Below the pieces are notes generated by a model. That model was given only the letters and a program-made list of their open reading frames with translations. It was not told the DNA's origin and ran no database searches. Both the position numbers and the translations under genes were made by a program. A stretch of DNA of 20,203 bases from a virus. The stretch spans positions 1 through 20,203 of the IMG/VR virus record IMGVR_UViG_3300012924_000267; one strand, given 5' to 3'. Positions 8,412-15,999 of this stretch are shown in pieces (within the stretch, counting starts at the first letter, position 1; each line of letters opens with the position of its first letter).

Positions 8412-9713
8412 ATGCAGAAGCGCCTCTCCGATGCCGAGTCCTGCTGCGTTCTCGCGCGCGACCCGCTCACGCTCGCCACCGCGATCGCACTGCTGATCGC
8501 ATCATGCAGCCGGCCATCCACGGTCACCGTGCATCAGCAGATCGACATGGCCACGCCGTGGACCATGCACACGATCGTTGCCGGCGCGAGCTCCGGGCAG
8601 CACGTCGGTGCCGATGGCGTCGACATCCAACACGGCGTCGCTGCCGTCCCGTGGGAGCAGGGCAACGCGACATCGCTGACCGTGCTCGCGACGGGCGTCA
8701 CCACGACGTTCCCGATCAGTCAGAGCGGACCCGAAGACGCCAAGCTGTGCGACCTCGACAAGGACGGCCTCGACGACCTGGTCATCGTCGCTCGCGCGCG
8801 GATGTACGTGGTCTACGGCGGTACGAGCACGCCCGTCTCGATCACCGCATCCCAGGGCCATGCGACGTGGATCCAGGCGGCGTGCGGCGATTCGACGGGC
8901 AACGGCACGCTCGACATCTTCGCCGGTTCGTACGGTGGCAGCGCAGCCACGCCCGCGGTGATCGCGCTCCTGCACAACCCCGGCACCCGTGTCGGCACCG
9001 CGTGGACCTTCGAACAGCTCACATACGCGGGCTGGACGATGTCGGTCATCCCATACGACTACGACGGCGACGGTGACCTCGACCTGGTCGTCACGGATCG
9101 CGCCGGCTACAAGCTGCCCGGCGACACCGTGCCGCGCACCGACCTGACGGGCTCGCGGTGGATCGAGCACGTCATGACCGCGCCCGCGGGATGGACGAAC
9201 CACACCATCTTCGGTTCGCCGTACACCGGTGACGAGATGTTCGGGCGGGTACTCGCGGCCGGCGAGATGCTCGAGGGTCGTTCCCACGCGGGGCAGTCCT
9301 CGACGATCGCGACGCACGGCACGACCAGCGCGACGCTCTACGTCGATACGAACACGGGCCGCCACTACCAGGGTGCGGACGTCGGCGACATCGACCAGGA
9401 CGGGCTGCCAGACATCGCGGTGTCGACGTGGGAGAGCAACACGTGCTGCTCCGATACGGTCGTCGGCGTCTACTGGCTCCGGAACAACGGCGACGGCACG
9501 TACACCTGGGGCAACGTCGGCGGCGGGACCGGGACGAAGTACGACAACATGCTGTTGTACGACGTCGATGGTGATGGCGACCTGGACGTCGTCGACACGG
9601 AGCAGATCAACCAGCTTGGGCTCGTGTGGTTCGAGAATCCGCTGGCGCCGGTCGCGCCGGACAGTGCGCCCGATGCTGCGGTCGACGCGCCGCACGAGTG
9701 TGGAGCGCCGTAG
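8412..9713 (+). CDS. FG-GAP/VCBS repeat lipoprotein
   Basis: 433 aa, ATG 8412 with GGAG 5 bases upstream. A hydrophobic segment at residues 19-31 ends in the lipobox I-A-S-C (Cys32), so it is predicted to be exported and lipidated. The body has at least five Asp-rich calcium loops of FG-GAP blades: DLDKDGLDD near 114, DSTGNGTLD near 160, DYDGDGDLD near 216, DIDQDGLPD near 326 and DVDGDGDLD near 384, spaced like blades of a beta-propeller. The C-terminus is an Asp/Ala/Pro tail (PDSAPDAAVDAP) ending in a Cys. Such proteins are common on the surface of myxobacteria-like hosts and are unusual in phages. It may be a host-derived lysogenic-conversion or receptor-masking protein, or a virion adhesin whose leader is fortuitous. 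Confidence 0.75.
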   Translation: MQKRLSDAESCCVLARDPLTLATAIALLIASCSRPSTVTVHQQIDMATPWTMHTIVAGASSGQHVGADGVDIQHGVAAVPWEQGNATSLTVLATGVTTTFPISQSGPEDAKLCDLDKDGLDDLVIVARARMYVVYGGTSTPVSITASQGHATWIQAACGDSTGNGTLDIFAGSYGGSAATPAVIALLHNPGTRVGTAWTFEQLTYAGWTMSVIPYDYDGDGDLDLVVTDRAGYKLPGDTVPRTDLTGSRWIEHVMTAPAGWTNHTIFGSPYTGDEMFGRVLAAGEMLEGRSHAGQSSTIATHGTTSATLYVDTNTGRHYQGADVGDIDQDGLPDIAVSTWESNTCCSDTVVGVYWLRNNGDGTYTWGNVGGGTGTKYDNMLLYDVDGDGDLDVVDTEQINQLGLVWFENPLAPVAPDSAPDAAVDAPHECGAP

Positions 9714-9715
9714 CT

Positions 9716-10078
9716 GTGTCCGACGCGCAGTTCACCATCCTCATCAGCGCGATCAGCGCCGTTGCGGTCGCGCTGGCCGGTGCGCTGCGATGGGCCGTCG
9801 GACGCGTCACCACGTCCAACGACAGGGGGACCGCTGCGCTCGTGGCCAACACCGCGAGCAACGCCGTGCTGGTGACCAAGATGGACGAGCTCATCCGGTC
9901 GTTCGGACGCGTCGAGGAGCGATTCGAGTCCCACAGCGGCGTGACCGCGGTCCCCGACGAGATCCGCCAGATGAAGCCGAAGAAGAACCCGCGCGCCCGC
10001 ACGAACCCGCTCGGCACGCCGGTGATCGGCGCCTATCGGCCGCCGCGCACGGGCTCTCACCATGACGACGAGGACTGA
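9716..10078 (+). CDS. Small membrane-anchored coiled-coil protein, lysis-region
   Basis: 120 aa; GTG 9716 follows the previous stop by two bases, with GGAG at 9702-9705. One N-terminal membrane helix (residues 5-28, ILISAISAVAVALAGALRWAVG), then an amphipathic helix containing MDELIRSFGRVEERFESH, then a basic, Pro-rich tail ending in HHDDED. This layout fits an inner-membrane spanin or an XhlA-like holin partner. Adjacent holin-like, lipoprotein and endolysin genes support a lysis role. No family motif confirms it. Confidence 0.55.
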   Translation: MSDAQFTILISAISAVAVALAGALRWAVGRVTTSNDRGTAALVANTASNAVLVTKMDELIRSFGRVEERFESHSGVTAVPDEIRQMKPKKNPRARTNPLGTPVIGAYRPPRTGSHHDDED

Positions 10079-10080
10079 CG

Positions 10081-10377
10081 ATGCTGACCTTCTGCGAGCC
10101 CGACGTACTGGTCGTTGACGTCGAGGACGAACCCCTCCCACGACGCCGATCGATCACGCAGGACCTGACCTTGTACGTGCACAGCGATTCTGGTGCGTGG
10201 CACCGCAAGGCCATCGGCGGGCTCACCACCGCATGCGGCGAACCGATCGTGCGTGGCGCTGCGCTGATGCACGAGCGCTACGTGGGCTACCTGTGCCCGA
10301 GGTGCTTCACCCCGTACGAGCTCGCGCTCGCCGCGGCGGCTGACAAGAAACGAAAGGACGAGGCCGATGACTTCTAA
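10081..10377 (+). CDS. Small zinc-ribbon-like protein
   Basis: 98 aa, ATG two bases after the previous TGA. Metal-ligand residues are C52 (TTACGEP), H64, C72 and C75 (LCPRCF), with H41 (HRKA) as a further candidate, so a single zinc site is likely. The acidic N-terminus and the Lys/Asp-rich C-terminus are probably disordered. Small proteins of this H...TxCG...CPxCF layout are frequent in phages of high-GC hosts but have no assigned role. It interrupts a lysis-type cassette without looking like a lysis protein. Its 3' end overlaps the holin-like gene by 11 bases. Confidence 0.6.
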   Translation: MLTFCEPDVLVVDVEDEPLPRRRSITQDLTLYVHSDSGAWHRKAIGGLTTACGEPIVRGAALMHERYVGYLCPRCFTPYELALAAAADKKRKDEADDF

Positions 10378-10636
10378 AATCTGGGCTGCGATGCGGGAGC
10401 TTGCGAGCTCCAAGAAATTCCAGGCCGCGGTGCTGTCCGCCATGTTGTGGGCGCTCGGCAAGCTCGGGCTCAAGCTCGATGCGACCGACCTGCTGCCGAT
10501 CGTGGGCCCGCTCTGGCTCTACATCTTCGGCCAGGGCCTTGCCGACTTCGGCAAGAGCGCAGCGCAGGTCACGACCGCGAGCTACCCGTCGCTCGTCTCA
10601 ACGCCACCCGCCACCGCCCCACAGGTCGCGCCGTGA
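10367..10636 (+). CDS. Holin-like membrane protein
   Basis: 89 aa, ATG 10367 inside the end of the zinc gene, with AAAGGACGAGG upstream as ribosome site. A positively charged N-terminus (ASSKKFQ) precedes a hydrophobic helix (residues 19-34), a short polar turn (LKLDATD), and a second hydrophobic helix (residues 43-58, LPIVGPLWLYIFGQG) followed by ADFGKSAA and a Pro/Thr-rich tail. The block P-I-V-x-x-x-x-x-Y-I-x-G-Q-G-x-A-D-x-G-K is one I associate with small two-helix phage membrane proteins often annotated as holins. Position before an exported lipoprotein and an endolysin fits. It would open the inner membrane at the end of infection. Confidence 0.6.
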   Translation: MTSKIWAAMRELASSKKFQAAVLSAMLWALGKLGLKLDATDLLPIVGPLWLYIFGQGLADFGKSAAQVTTASYPSLVSTPPATAPQVAP

Positions 10637-10986
10637 AGATCGCGATCTGGGTCCTGACCCTGGCGCTCGCAGCCTGCGGCGCATCCGCGCGCGACCGGGC
10701 GATCGCCACCGCGCTCACCACGACCAACGCCGCGGCGCTGACCTTCGAGAAATGGGACGCGCTGCACCAGGGCGTGCTCGTCGCCAAGGCGCCCGACTAC
10801 GCCACGGGCAAGGCCGAGCTCGCGCAGTACCGACTCGAGCAGACCAAGGTGGCCCAGCTCCTCGCCGGCGCGTACCGAGCCATCGCGACCGCGGCGACGC
10901 TCGAAGATGACCACAGCCTGCTCGGGGTCGCGCAGGCCGCGCTCCTGCTCCAGGACGAGCTCCAAGCCCTGAAGGTGATGCCATGA
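10633..10986 (+). CDS. Small lipoprotein, o-spanin candidate
   Basis: 117 aa; GTG 10633 overlaps the holin-like stop in a GTGA junction. The N-terminus is a clean lipoprotein signal: basic residue, hydrophobic core IAIWVLTLALA, lipobox L-A-A-C with Cys15. The mature part is about 100 residues of Ala/Leu-rich amphipathic helix. In lysis cassettes of Gram-negative phages an outer-membrane lipoprotein is commonly the o-spanin, partner of a membrane-anchored i-spanin (possibly the 120-aa protein at 9716). It is longer and more helical than typical Rz1 and is not Pro-rich, so an unrelated envelope lipoprotein is possible. Confidence 0.6.
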   Translation: MKIAIWVLTLALAACGASARDRAIATALTTTNAAALTFEKWDALHQGVLVAKAPDYATGKAELAQYRLEQTKVAQLLAGAYRAIATAATLEDDHSLLGVAQAALLLQDELQALKVMP

Positions 10987-11183
10987 CGCTCGAAGAGGAT
11001 CTCGCGCTCGTCTCGGCCGGCCTCGACGCGATCGGGAAGATCGTATCGACGCTCCGGGATGCGAAGGATGGCAAGATCAGCGCCGCCGACGCGCTTGCCG
11101 GCATCGACGCAGTCAGCAACGCGCTCGCCGCCAACAATGCCGCCGCCGATGCCGCGCTCGCAGCGCGGTTCCCCAAGCCGTGA
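10983..11183 (+). CDS. Small helical protein, lysis cassette
   Basis: 66 aa; ATG overlaps the lipoprotein stop by ATGA and its own stop overlaps the endolysin GTG by GTGA. It is nearly all Ala/Leu/Asp-rich helix with a break at DAKDGKISAADALAG, which recalls an EF-hand-like or hairpin turn, and ends in RFPKP. No signal peptide or membrane helix. The tight coupling to lipoprotein and endolysin suggests a role in lysis timing, but nothing in the sequence identifies it. Confidence 0.55.
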   Translation: MTLEEDLALVSAGLDAIGKIVSTLRDAKDGKISAADALAGIDAVSNALAANNAAADAALAARFPKP

Positions 11184-11794
11184 TCGACGATGTGGGCAAC
11201 CCGCGCCCGTGCTCGCCAGCCGAGGCGGTCCAGCGTGCCCTCTCGCTCGTGAACAACGGCGGCGAGTACCAGCTCGGCACCGGCGACTACCAGCCGGTGA
11301 TGCGCGGCGGCCGCATGATCGACCTGCCGTGGACGCAGCGCGGCGAGGCGGTCGGGTGTGACTGCGCCGGGTTCGCGATCAGCTGGTGCTACAAGCTGCG
11401 CCGGCATCGCCCGGGGTTCAACCACGGGGACTGGGCGAGCGTCGAGGACGATCTCAATAGCAACAGCGCGATCGAGGACGCCGAGCACCGCCGCGAGCTG
11501 TTCGCGATCGCCGACCGGCCGATGCCCGGAGACCTGCTGGCCTACCCCACGATCCACCTGCCCGGCCACCCACAACCGTTCATCGGCCACGTGGGCATCG
11601 TGGTCGCGGTCAACCGGTGCGCGGAGTGGGACCCGGCCATGCCGCAGTACCACCTCCTGGACGTCGCCCAGGTCTGCGGTCCGAACGGCAGGCGGCCGGC
11701 CTGCGTGCGCACCGACGGCTCGGTCTGGGACCGCCACACTGCGAACTGGCCCAAGATGGAGCACCGGACCAAGGTTCTCCGTGCGCTCCCCTGA
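11180..11794 (+). CDS. NlpC/P60-like cysteine peptidase/amidase, probable endolysin
   Basis: 204 aa with GTG start in a GTGA overlap. The catalytic Cys motif is seen at residues 59-64 (GCDCAGF; Cys62 in the D-C-x-G-F context), followed by MPGDLLAY near 115 and the His motif GHVGIVVAV (His137), the order and spacing of NlpC/P60 and CHAP peptidases. The third polar residue could be D161 or Q164. The enzyme would cut peptidoglycan stem peptides or the amide link to glycan. No signal peptide and no obvious wall-binding domain; the Cys-rich C-terminal 50 residues may bind substrate. Its place after a holin-like gene and a lipoprotein supports endolysin rather than a virion-associated lysin. Confidence 0.75.
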   Translation: MIDDVGNPRPCSPAEAVQRALSLVNNGGEYQLGTGDYQPVMRGGRMIDLPWTQRGEAVGCDCAGFAISWCYKLRRHRPGFNHGDWASVEDDLNSNSAIEDAEHRRELFAIADRPMPGDLLAYPTIHLPGHPQPFIGHVGIVVAVNRCAEWDPAMPQYHLLDVAQVCGPNGRRPACVRTDGSVWDRHTANWPKMEHRTKVLRALP

Positions 11795-12026
11795 CGACGA
11801 CCAGGAGCAGCTCGAGCTTCCGCTCGTGGCGCGCTCCGCGCTCGACCAGGAGCTCGCCGCGCGCTACGAGCTCGAGGTCGAGACGACTGACGGCTGCCAG
11901 ACCTGCGATGGATCCGGCGTGATCGAGATCGACCAGTTCAATAGTCGACGCGGGCACTTCACGAAGATGTTCCCCTGCCCTGGCTGCACCGAGCCATCGA
12001 CCCGCCTCACGAACAAACGCACCTGA
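11781..12026 (+). CDS. Small DnaJ-type zinc-finger protein
   Basis: 81 aa; GTG 11781 lies 14 bases inside the end of the endolysin gene. I chose it because everything upstream in this frame is antiparallel to the endolysin's codon pattern. Residues 39-46 are CQTCDGSG, a CxxCxGxG knuckle as in DnaJ's cysteine-rich domain, and residues 66-69 are CPGC, so four Cys make one zinc site. The N-terminal 30 residues are acidic helix with an LELPL segment that could be a clamp- or partner-binding peptide. Function unknown. Confidence 0.6.
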   Translation: MRSPDDDQEQLELPLVARSALDQELAARYELEVETTDGCQTCDGSGVIEIDQFNSRRGHFTKMFPCPGCTEPSTRLTNKRT

Positions 12027-12078
12027 GTTGCATGTGAGGCCTGCTACCATGGCCCCGTCCAACCTGGAGGAATGGACG

Positions 12079-12318
12079 ATGTCCCGACGGTCCGAACTTG
12101 CCGAGACACCGGTGCTCGAGCTCGTGAGCATGCTGATCCACGAGCAGTGGCAGACCGAGCAGTTGCGCCGCGAGAACGCTCGCCTGCGCGAGGCCCTGTC
12201 GCGCGCGCAGTGCGGCGACCTGGGGGTGGGGCCAGCCACGTCCTGTCAGCTGCCGCGCGACCACGACGGCCTGCACGCCAACGAGGACCCCAAGGGTCTG
12301 GTTGTCCGGTGGAGGTAG
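12079..12318 (+). CDS. Small coiled-coil protein with C-x-LP-xxHxGxH motif
   Basis: 79 aa. ATG 12079 is preferred because GGAGG (12066-12070) sits 8 bases before it; an in-frame ATG at 12049 lacks a ribosome site. Residues 13-44 form a leucine-heptad helix (LRRENARLREAL), likely a dimer coiled coil. Residues 45-66 contain C45, C56, H62 and H66 (CQLPRDHDGLHA), a compact Cys/His pattern I have seen in short phage and actinobacterial proteins and read as a metal site. No function is known. It is followed closely by another small late gene. Confidence 0.55.
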   Translation: MSRRSELAETPVLELVSMLIHEQWQTEQLRRENARLREALSRAQCGDLGVGPATSCQLPRDHDGLHANEDPKGLVVRWR

Positions 12319-12319
12319 C

Positions 12320-12496
12320 ATGGCGAAGCCCAGGCGCCGGCGCCGCGCCCAGCGACCGAAGCCCGACCGCGACATGCAGGACGTCCTGACGTGCTTCTGG
12401 CTGTGCTCGCTCGAGATGGCCGGCGACCGGCGGCTCGGACCGCCGGAGGACCTCGCGATCGTCATGGGCGTGCAGCGGTCCTGTTTTCAGGCGTGA
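12320..12496 (+). CDS. Small basic protein, last gene of late operon
   Basis: 58 aa, ATG 12320 with GGTGGAGG just upstream. The N-terminal 19 residues are strongly basic (KPRRRRRAQRPK), then a helix with two Cys (LTCFWLCSLEMAG). It may bind nucleic acid, but no family is recognised. Its last 35 bases overlap the end of the opposing early operon tail to tail. Confidence 0.45.
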   Translation: MAKPRRRRRAQRPKPDRDMQDVLTCFWLCSLEMAGDRRLGPPEDLAIVMGVQRSCFQA

Positions 12497-12827
12497 CGCG
12501 CGAGACGAGGTTCCGCGCCGCCTGGCGGAGGAACTGCGCCCGTGTCATCTGCGCGAGCCTGGCGGCATGGTCGATGGCCTCGAGCTCGTCGCGGGTCAGG
12601 AGCACGCCGACCCGGACGTTGACGACCCGCTTGAGCGCCGCGGCCGCGCGAGATGATCGCGGCTTGCGGTTGAGGGTCCCCGCCCCGTCGCACGTCGCGC
12701 AGGTGGCGCCCTTGGGCCGCGTCCAGCCCGCGCCGCCGCAGTCGGGGCAGACGTAGATCGGACGCCGGCGGATCACGACACGGTTCGAGATCTTGCCGCC
12801 GATGGTCGCTGAGGTTCGGATCGTCAT
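12462..12827 (-). CDS. Zinc-ribbon plus ribbon-helix-helix protein
   Basis: 121 aa, start ATG in an ATGA overlap with the upstream gene. Residues 27-50 hold two DnaJ-like knuckles, CPDCGGAG and CATCDGAG (C27, C30, C43, C46), forming one four-Cys zinc site. Residues 70-108 read as a CopG/Arc ribbon-helix-helix: a beta strand (VNVRVGVLL), then T-R-D-E-L-E-A-I-D helix, then a second helix (TRAQFLRQAARNL). Such folds bind DNA as dimers. As the last gene of the replication operon it could be a late or copy-control regulator. The fusion of these two modules is unusual. RHH call is by pattern and fairly good. Confidence 0.65.
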   Translation of the reverse strand: MTIRTSATIGGKISNRVVIRRRPIYVCPDCGGAGWTRPKGATCATCDGAGTLNRKPRSSRAAAALKRVVNVRVGVLLTRDELEAIDHAARLAQMTRAQFLRQAARNLVSRVTPENRTAARP

Positions 12828-13159
12828 GGCTCGCCCCTAGCGCTGTGCCACGCGATCAGCTCACCCGCGGTAGTCCAGTCCCACGCGTCAGGCTCGCCGC
12901 GCGCCTCGACCTGCTCGTGCAGCCCTGGGCGCGCGCCAGCCTGGTCGGATCCAGGCGTCAGGCAAAGCGCGCGAATGCCGGCGATCGTTGGCCACTCACT
13001 CGTTGTGACCACGAGCTTCGCCACGGCAGCTCGAACAGCATCCACAGGGAGGTCGCGCAGCATGGTCTCGAAGATGACGACCGTGCCCTTGCACACCCTG
13101 GCGTCGGGATAGCTGGCCAGCAGCAACGACAGCACACCACGAGCGTCTTGCGAGGTCAT
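12824..13159 (-). CDS. G39P-like helicase loader/inhibitor
   Basis: 111 aa, start ATG with a strong GGAGGGG site in the upstream gene's last codons, and ATGA overlap. Residues 8-65 match the pattern of the SPP1 G39P / DnaI N-terminal family: helix (VLSLLLASYPDA), T-V-x-x-F-x-x-M-L-x-D-L, a helix (VDAVRAAVAKLVV), then W-P-T-I-A-G-I-R-A-L. These proteins bind the replicative helicase and hold it until loading at the origin. The C-terminal 40 residues are Gly/Glu-rich and probably flexible, as in G39P. It directly follows a DnaC-like ATPase, so the two probably work on the host DnaB helicase. Family call is by pattern. Confidence 0.6.
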   Translation of the reverse strand: MTSQDARGVLSLLLASYPDARVCKGTVVIFETMLRDLPVDAVRAAVAKLVVTTSEWPTIAGIRALCLTPGSDQAGARPGLHEQVEARGEPDAWDWTTAGELIAWHSARGEP

Positions 13160-13856
13160 GTTCCCCTCCGAAGCGATGTTCCCTTACTTGCGAACCACGA
13201 GCCACACTCGCGGATGCGGTCTGCGATCCGAGAATCGTAACGCTTCTTGAACTGGTCGATGGTCAGGTTCGTCGTGATCAACAGCGGTCGCTGGTCGCCG
13301 TAGTACACGTCGAACAGCACATCGAGATCCGCGAGGAACGAGCCCTTGGAGTCGAGGTATTCCACGGCGAGGTCGTCGAGCACGAGCCCGGGCGCGCCGT
13401 GCACAGCGTTGCGCTCCTCGCGGTCGTAGCGCGACTCCGCAGCGAGCATCGCGGCGCGCTTGAACAGCGGCGGAATGCGCTGCTGGAGCGCCCACCACGT
13501 CGCCGCGACCGTCTTGCCGCATCCCTTGTCGCCCGATAGCACGAGCACGTTGTGCTTCGCGATGTCCCAGCGCGCGCAGCGGCGCACGAGCGGGTTCTCG
13601 GCGTCGATATGCTCGCACGCGGAGAGCGCCCGGCGTGGAAAGCCGTTGCTCGCATAGCGCTCGAGTCGAGCATCGTGCTGGGCCCTTCGCTCGAGCTTGT
13701 CCTGGCCTTCGCGTTGGGCTCGGATTCGCTCCTCGTGGGCTTCCCACTGCTCTTCGGTCCACGTCGAGGACCCGGTCAGAATGCTCACGACTGGCGCGAG
13801 TGCGACTGCTTCGCCGATCGGCTTTGGTTCGTCGTCGTTGTCGTCGTTGTCTTGGC

Positions 13857-13860
<4 letters not shown>
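13156..13860 (-). CDS. dnaC-like: DnaC/IstB-like AAA+ helicase loader
   Basis: 234 aa, ATG in an ATGA overlap with the initiator gene. Walker A is GDKGCGKT (residues 110-117), Walker B is LVLDDL (159-164), sensor I is LLITTN (193-198), and RIADRIREC (211-219) carries the arginine-finger/initiator-specific box found in DnaC, DnaI and phage loaders. Residues 1-75 are acidic then charged helix, with no zinc finger, and probably contact DnaB or the organiser. The loader opens or delivers the replicative helicase at the phage origin using ATP. No helicase gene is in view, so the host's is presumably recruited. Confidence 0.85.
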
Positions 13861-14796
<936 letters not shown>

Positions 14797-14816
<20 letters not shown>

Positions 14817-15204
14817 CGCGCTCTCCCTGTGAACGCATCGCCCACGCGACGGTGGTCCGGTGCAGAGCCCGCGCCCGCCACAGCCGCAGCTGGTCGCGCG
14901 TGAGGTTGAAGAACGCGCCGGCGTGATCGGTGCGCTCGCGGTGGTGCTGCGAGCACAGGGGCGCGCACGTGTCGTCGGAGGCCTTCTGGCCGAGCCCGCG
15001 CTCGCCCAGGTGGTCGGCCTCGACGCGGCCCGTGCACGGCGTCATGCGGTCCGGGTCTGGAGGGTCGGCGCGCACCGCGCACGGCTGGCGCTTGACCCAC
15101 TTCATGAACGGGACATCGCGCTCGCGGCGCCGGTACTTCGACGTGCGCGATCGGGGGCGGAGCCACGCCTTGCGGCGGAGCGGTGTCTTGCGGGTCAGCA
15201 TCAT
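14797..15204 (-). CDS. HNH (His-Me finger) nuclease-like protein
   Basis: 135 aa, ATG 15204 in an ATGA overlap, with GCGAGG upstream. The N-terminal 35 residues are Arg/Lys-rich and likely contact DNA. Then come C42 and C57, the motif VEADHLGERGLGQKASDDTC (D64-H65), and LCSQHH (C84, H87, H88) with H94 and N100 beyond. This is the C...C-DH...C-x-x-H layout of zinc-stabilised HNH nucleases such as the DUF968 and Ref-like phage families, in which the His of ADH is the general base. Its place in the replication operon suggests recombination or processing of replication intermediates. It could instead be a homing or host-attack nuclease. Confidence 0.65.
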
Positions 15205-15653
15205 AGGCCTCGCTGGAAGCGCTCCAGCAGCTGCGTGCCGATGCGCTCGGCAAGGTCACCGCGCGCGATCGCGGTCAGGGCCTCGCCGAGGCGCTCGGCG
15301 AGCGTGATGGTCTCGGCGTCGCTGGTAGGCTTGTCATGCTCCAGGAGGTGCAGCGGGCGCTCTTTCCAGCCGAACAGGAGCTCGCGAAACACCCGGCCGC
15401 GAAGTGTGGCGGCAGCGTCGGCTACGTTGCTGAGCACGAAGTCGACGAGCTCGGCCCGTTGCCGCAGGTTGATATCCATGCCGCCGATCGTCACGCGCTG
15501 GAGATGCGGCACCGTGCTGATCAGGAAGAAGATCTGATCATGGTGCGGGTCGCGATGGACACGTGTTCCATCGTGCGAGTGCAGGTTCACCTGCTGGGAC
15601 GTGAGGATTTCCGACATCCTAAGGATCGTCTCAATCGTGCCGATCGTGGTCAT
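15201..15653 (-). CDS. Early operon protein of unknown function
   Basis: 150 aa, ATG in an ATGA overlap with the upstream gene and coupled to the nuclease gene. The N-terminal half is mixed beta with many His (HSHDGTRVHRDPHHDQIF), the C-terminal half is long helix rich in Ala, Leu and Glu (ELVDFVLSNVADAAATL, AERLGEALTAIARGDLAERI). The His cluster near residues 25-40 could bind metal, but there is no complete catalytic pattern. I do not recognise a family. Operon position suggests a DNA metabolism or regulatory role. Confidence 0.55.
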   Translation of the reverse strand: MTTIGTIETILRMSEILTSQQVNLHSHDGTRVHRDPHHDQIFFLISTVPHLQRVTIGGMDINLRQRAELVDFVLSNVADAAATLRGRVFRELLFGWKERPLHLLEHDKPTSDAETITLAERLGEALTAIARGDLAERIGTQLLERFQRGL

Positions 15654-15946
15654 GACGACGGCCTCCTACCGACGTTGAGCGCCGCGGCGAGCTCGCGCGC
15701 GCTGGCGATCGGCGCGACCGCAGCGAGGCACATCCCGCAGCACTCCGCCGCCGGCGGCGTCTTGTTCACCTCGATGAAGGCGTCACCGTGCTCGAAGTCC
15801 CGCATCGAGAAACGCCCATTGCAGGGCGTCGACATGCTGTCGGGCTCGACGCGAACGAGGGTGTGGTAACGGCGGTCGCCGCTCGCGGTGTGCCGCGCCC
15901 ACACGGCGCCGGGCGTGAGATCGATCGGCGCGATGACACACCTCAT
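15650..15946 (-). CDS. Small Cys-rich protein, first gene of early leftward operon
   Basis: 98 aa. ATG 15946 is chosen because GGAGG lies 7 bases upstream; the frame stays open farther up but only as antisense of the lipoprotein gene. Cys residues are C3, C42 (TPCNGRF), C69, C70 and C73 (ECCGMC), with H19, H28 and H53, so a zinc site is plausible. Residues 1-35 read as two beta strands (GAVWARHTASGDRRYHTLVRV). Function unknown. The operon's promoter should lie between here and the divergent lipoprotein start at 16000, but no clear -35/-10 is seen in that 53-base gap. Confidence 0.6.
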   Translation of the reverse strand: MRCVIAPIDLTPGAVWARHTASGDRRYHTLVRVEPDSMSTPCNGRFSMRDFEHGDAFIEVNKTPPAAECCGMCLAAVAPIASARELAAALNVGRRPSS

Positions 15947-15999
15947 GGGTGCGCCTCCATGTTGTCGGGCTTGAGGTCGCGATCGGTTACGATGGGGCG

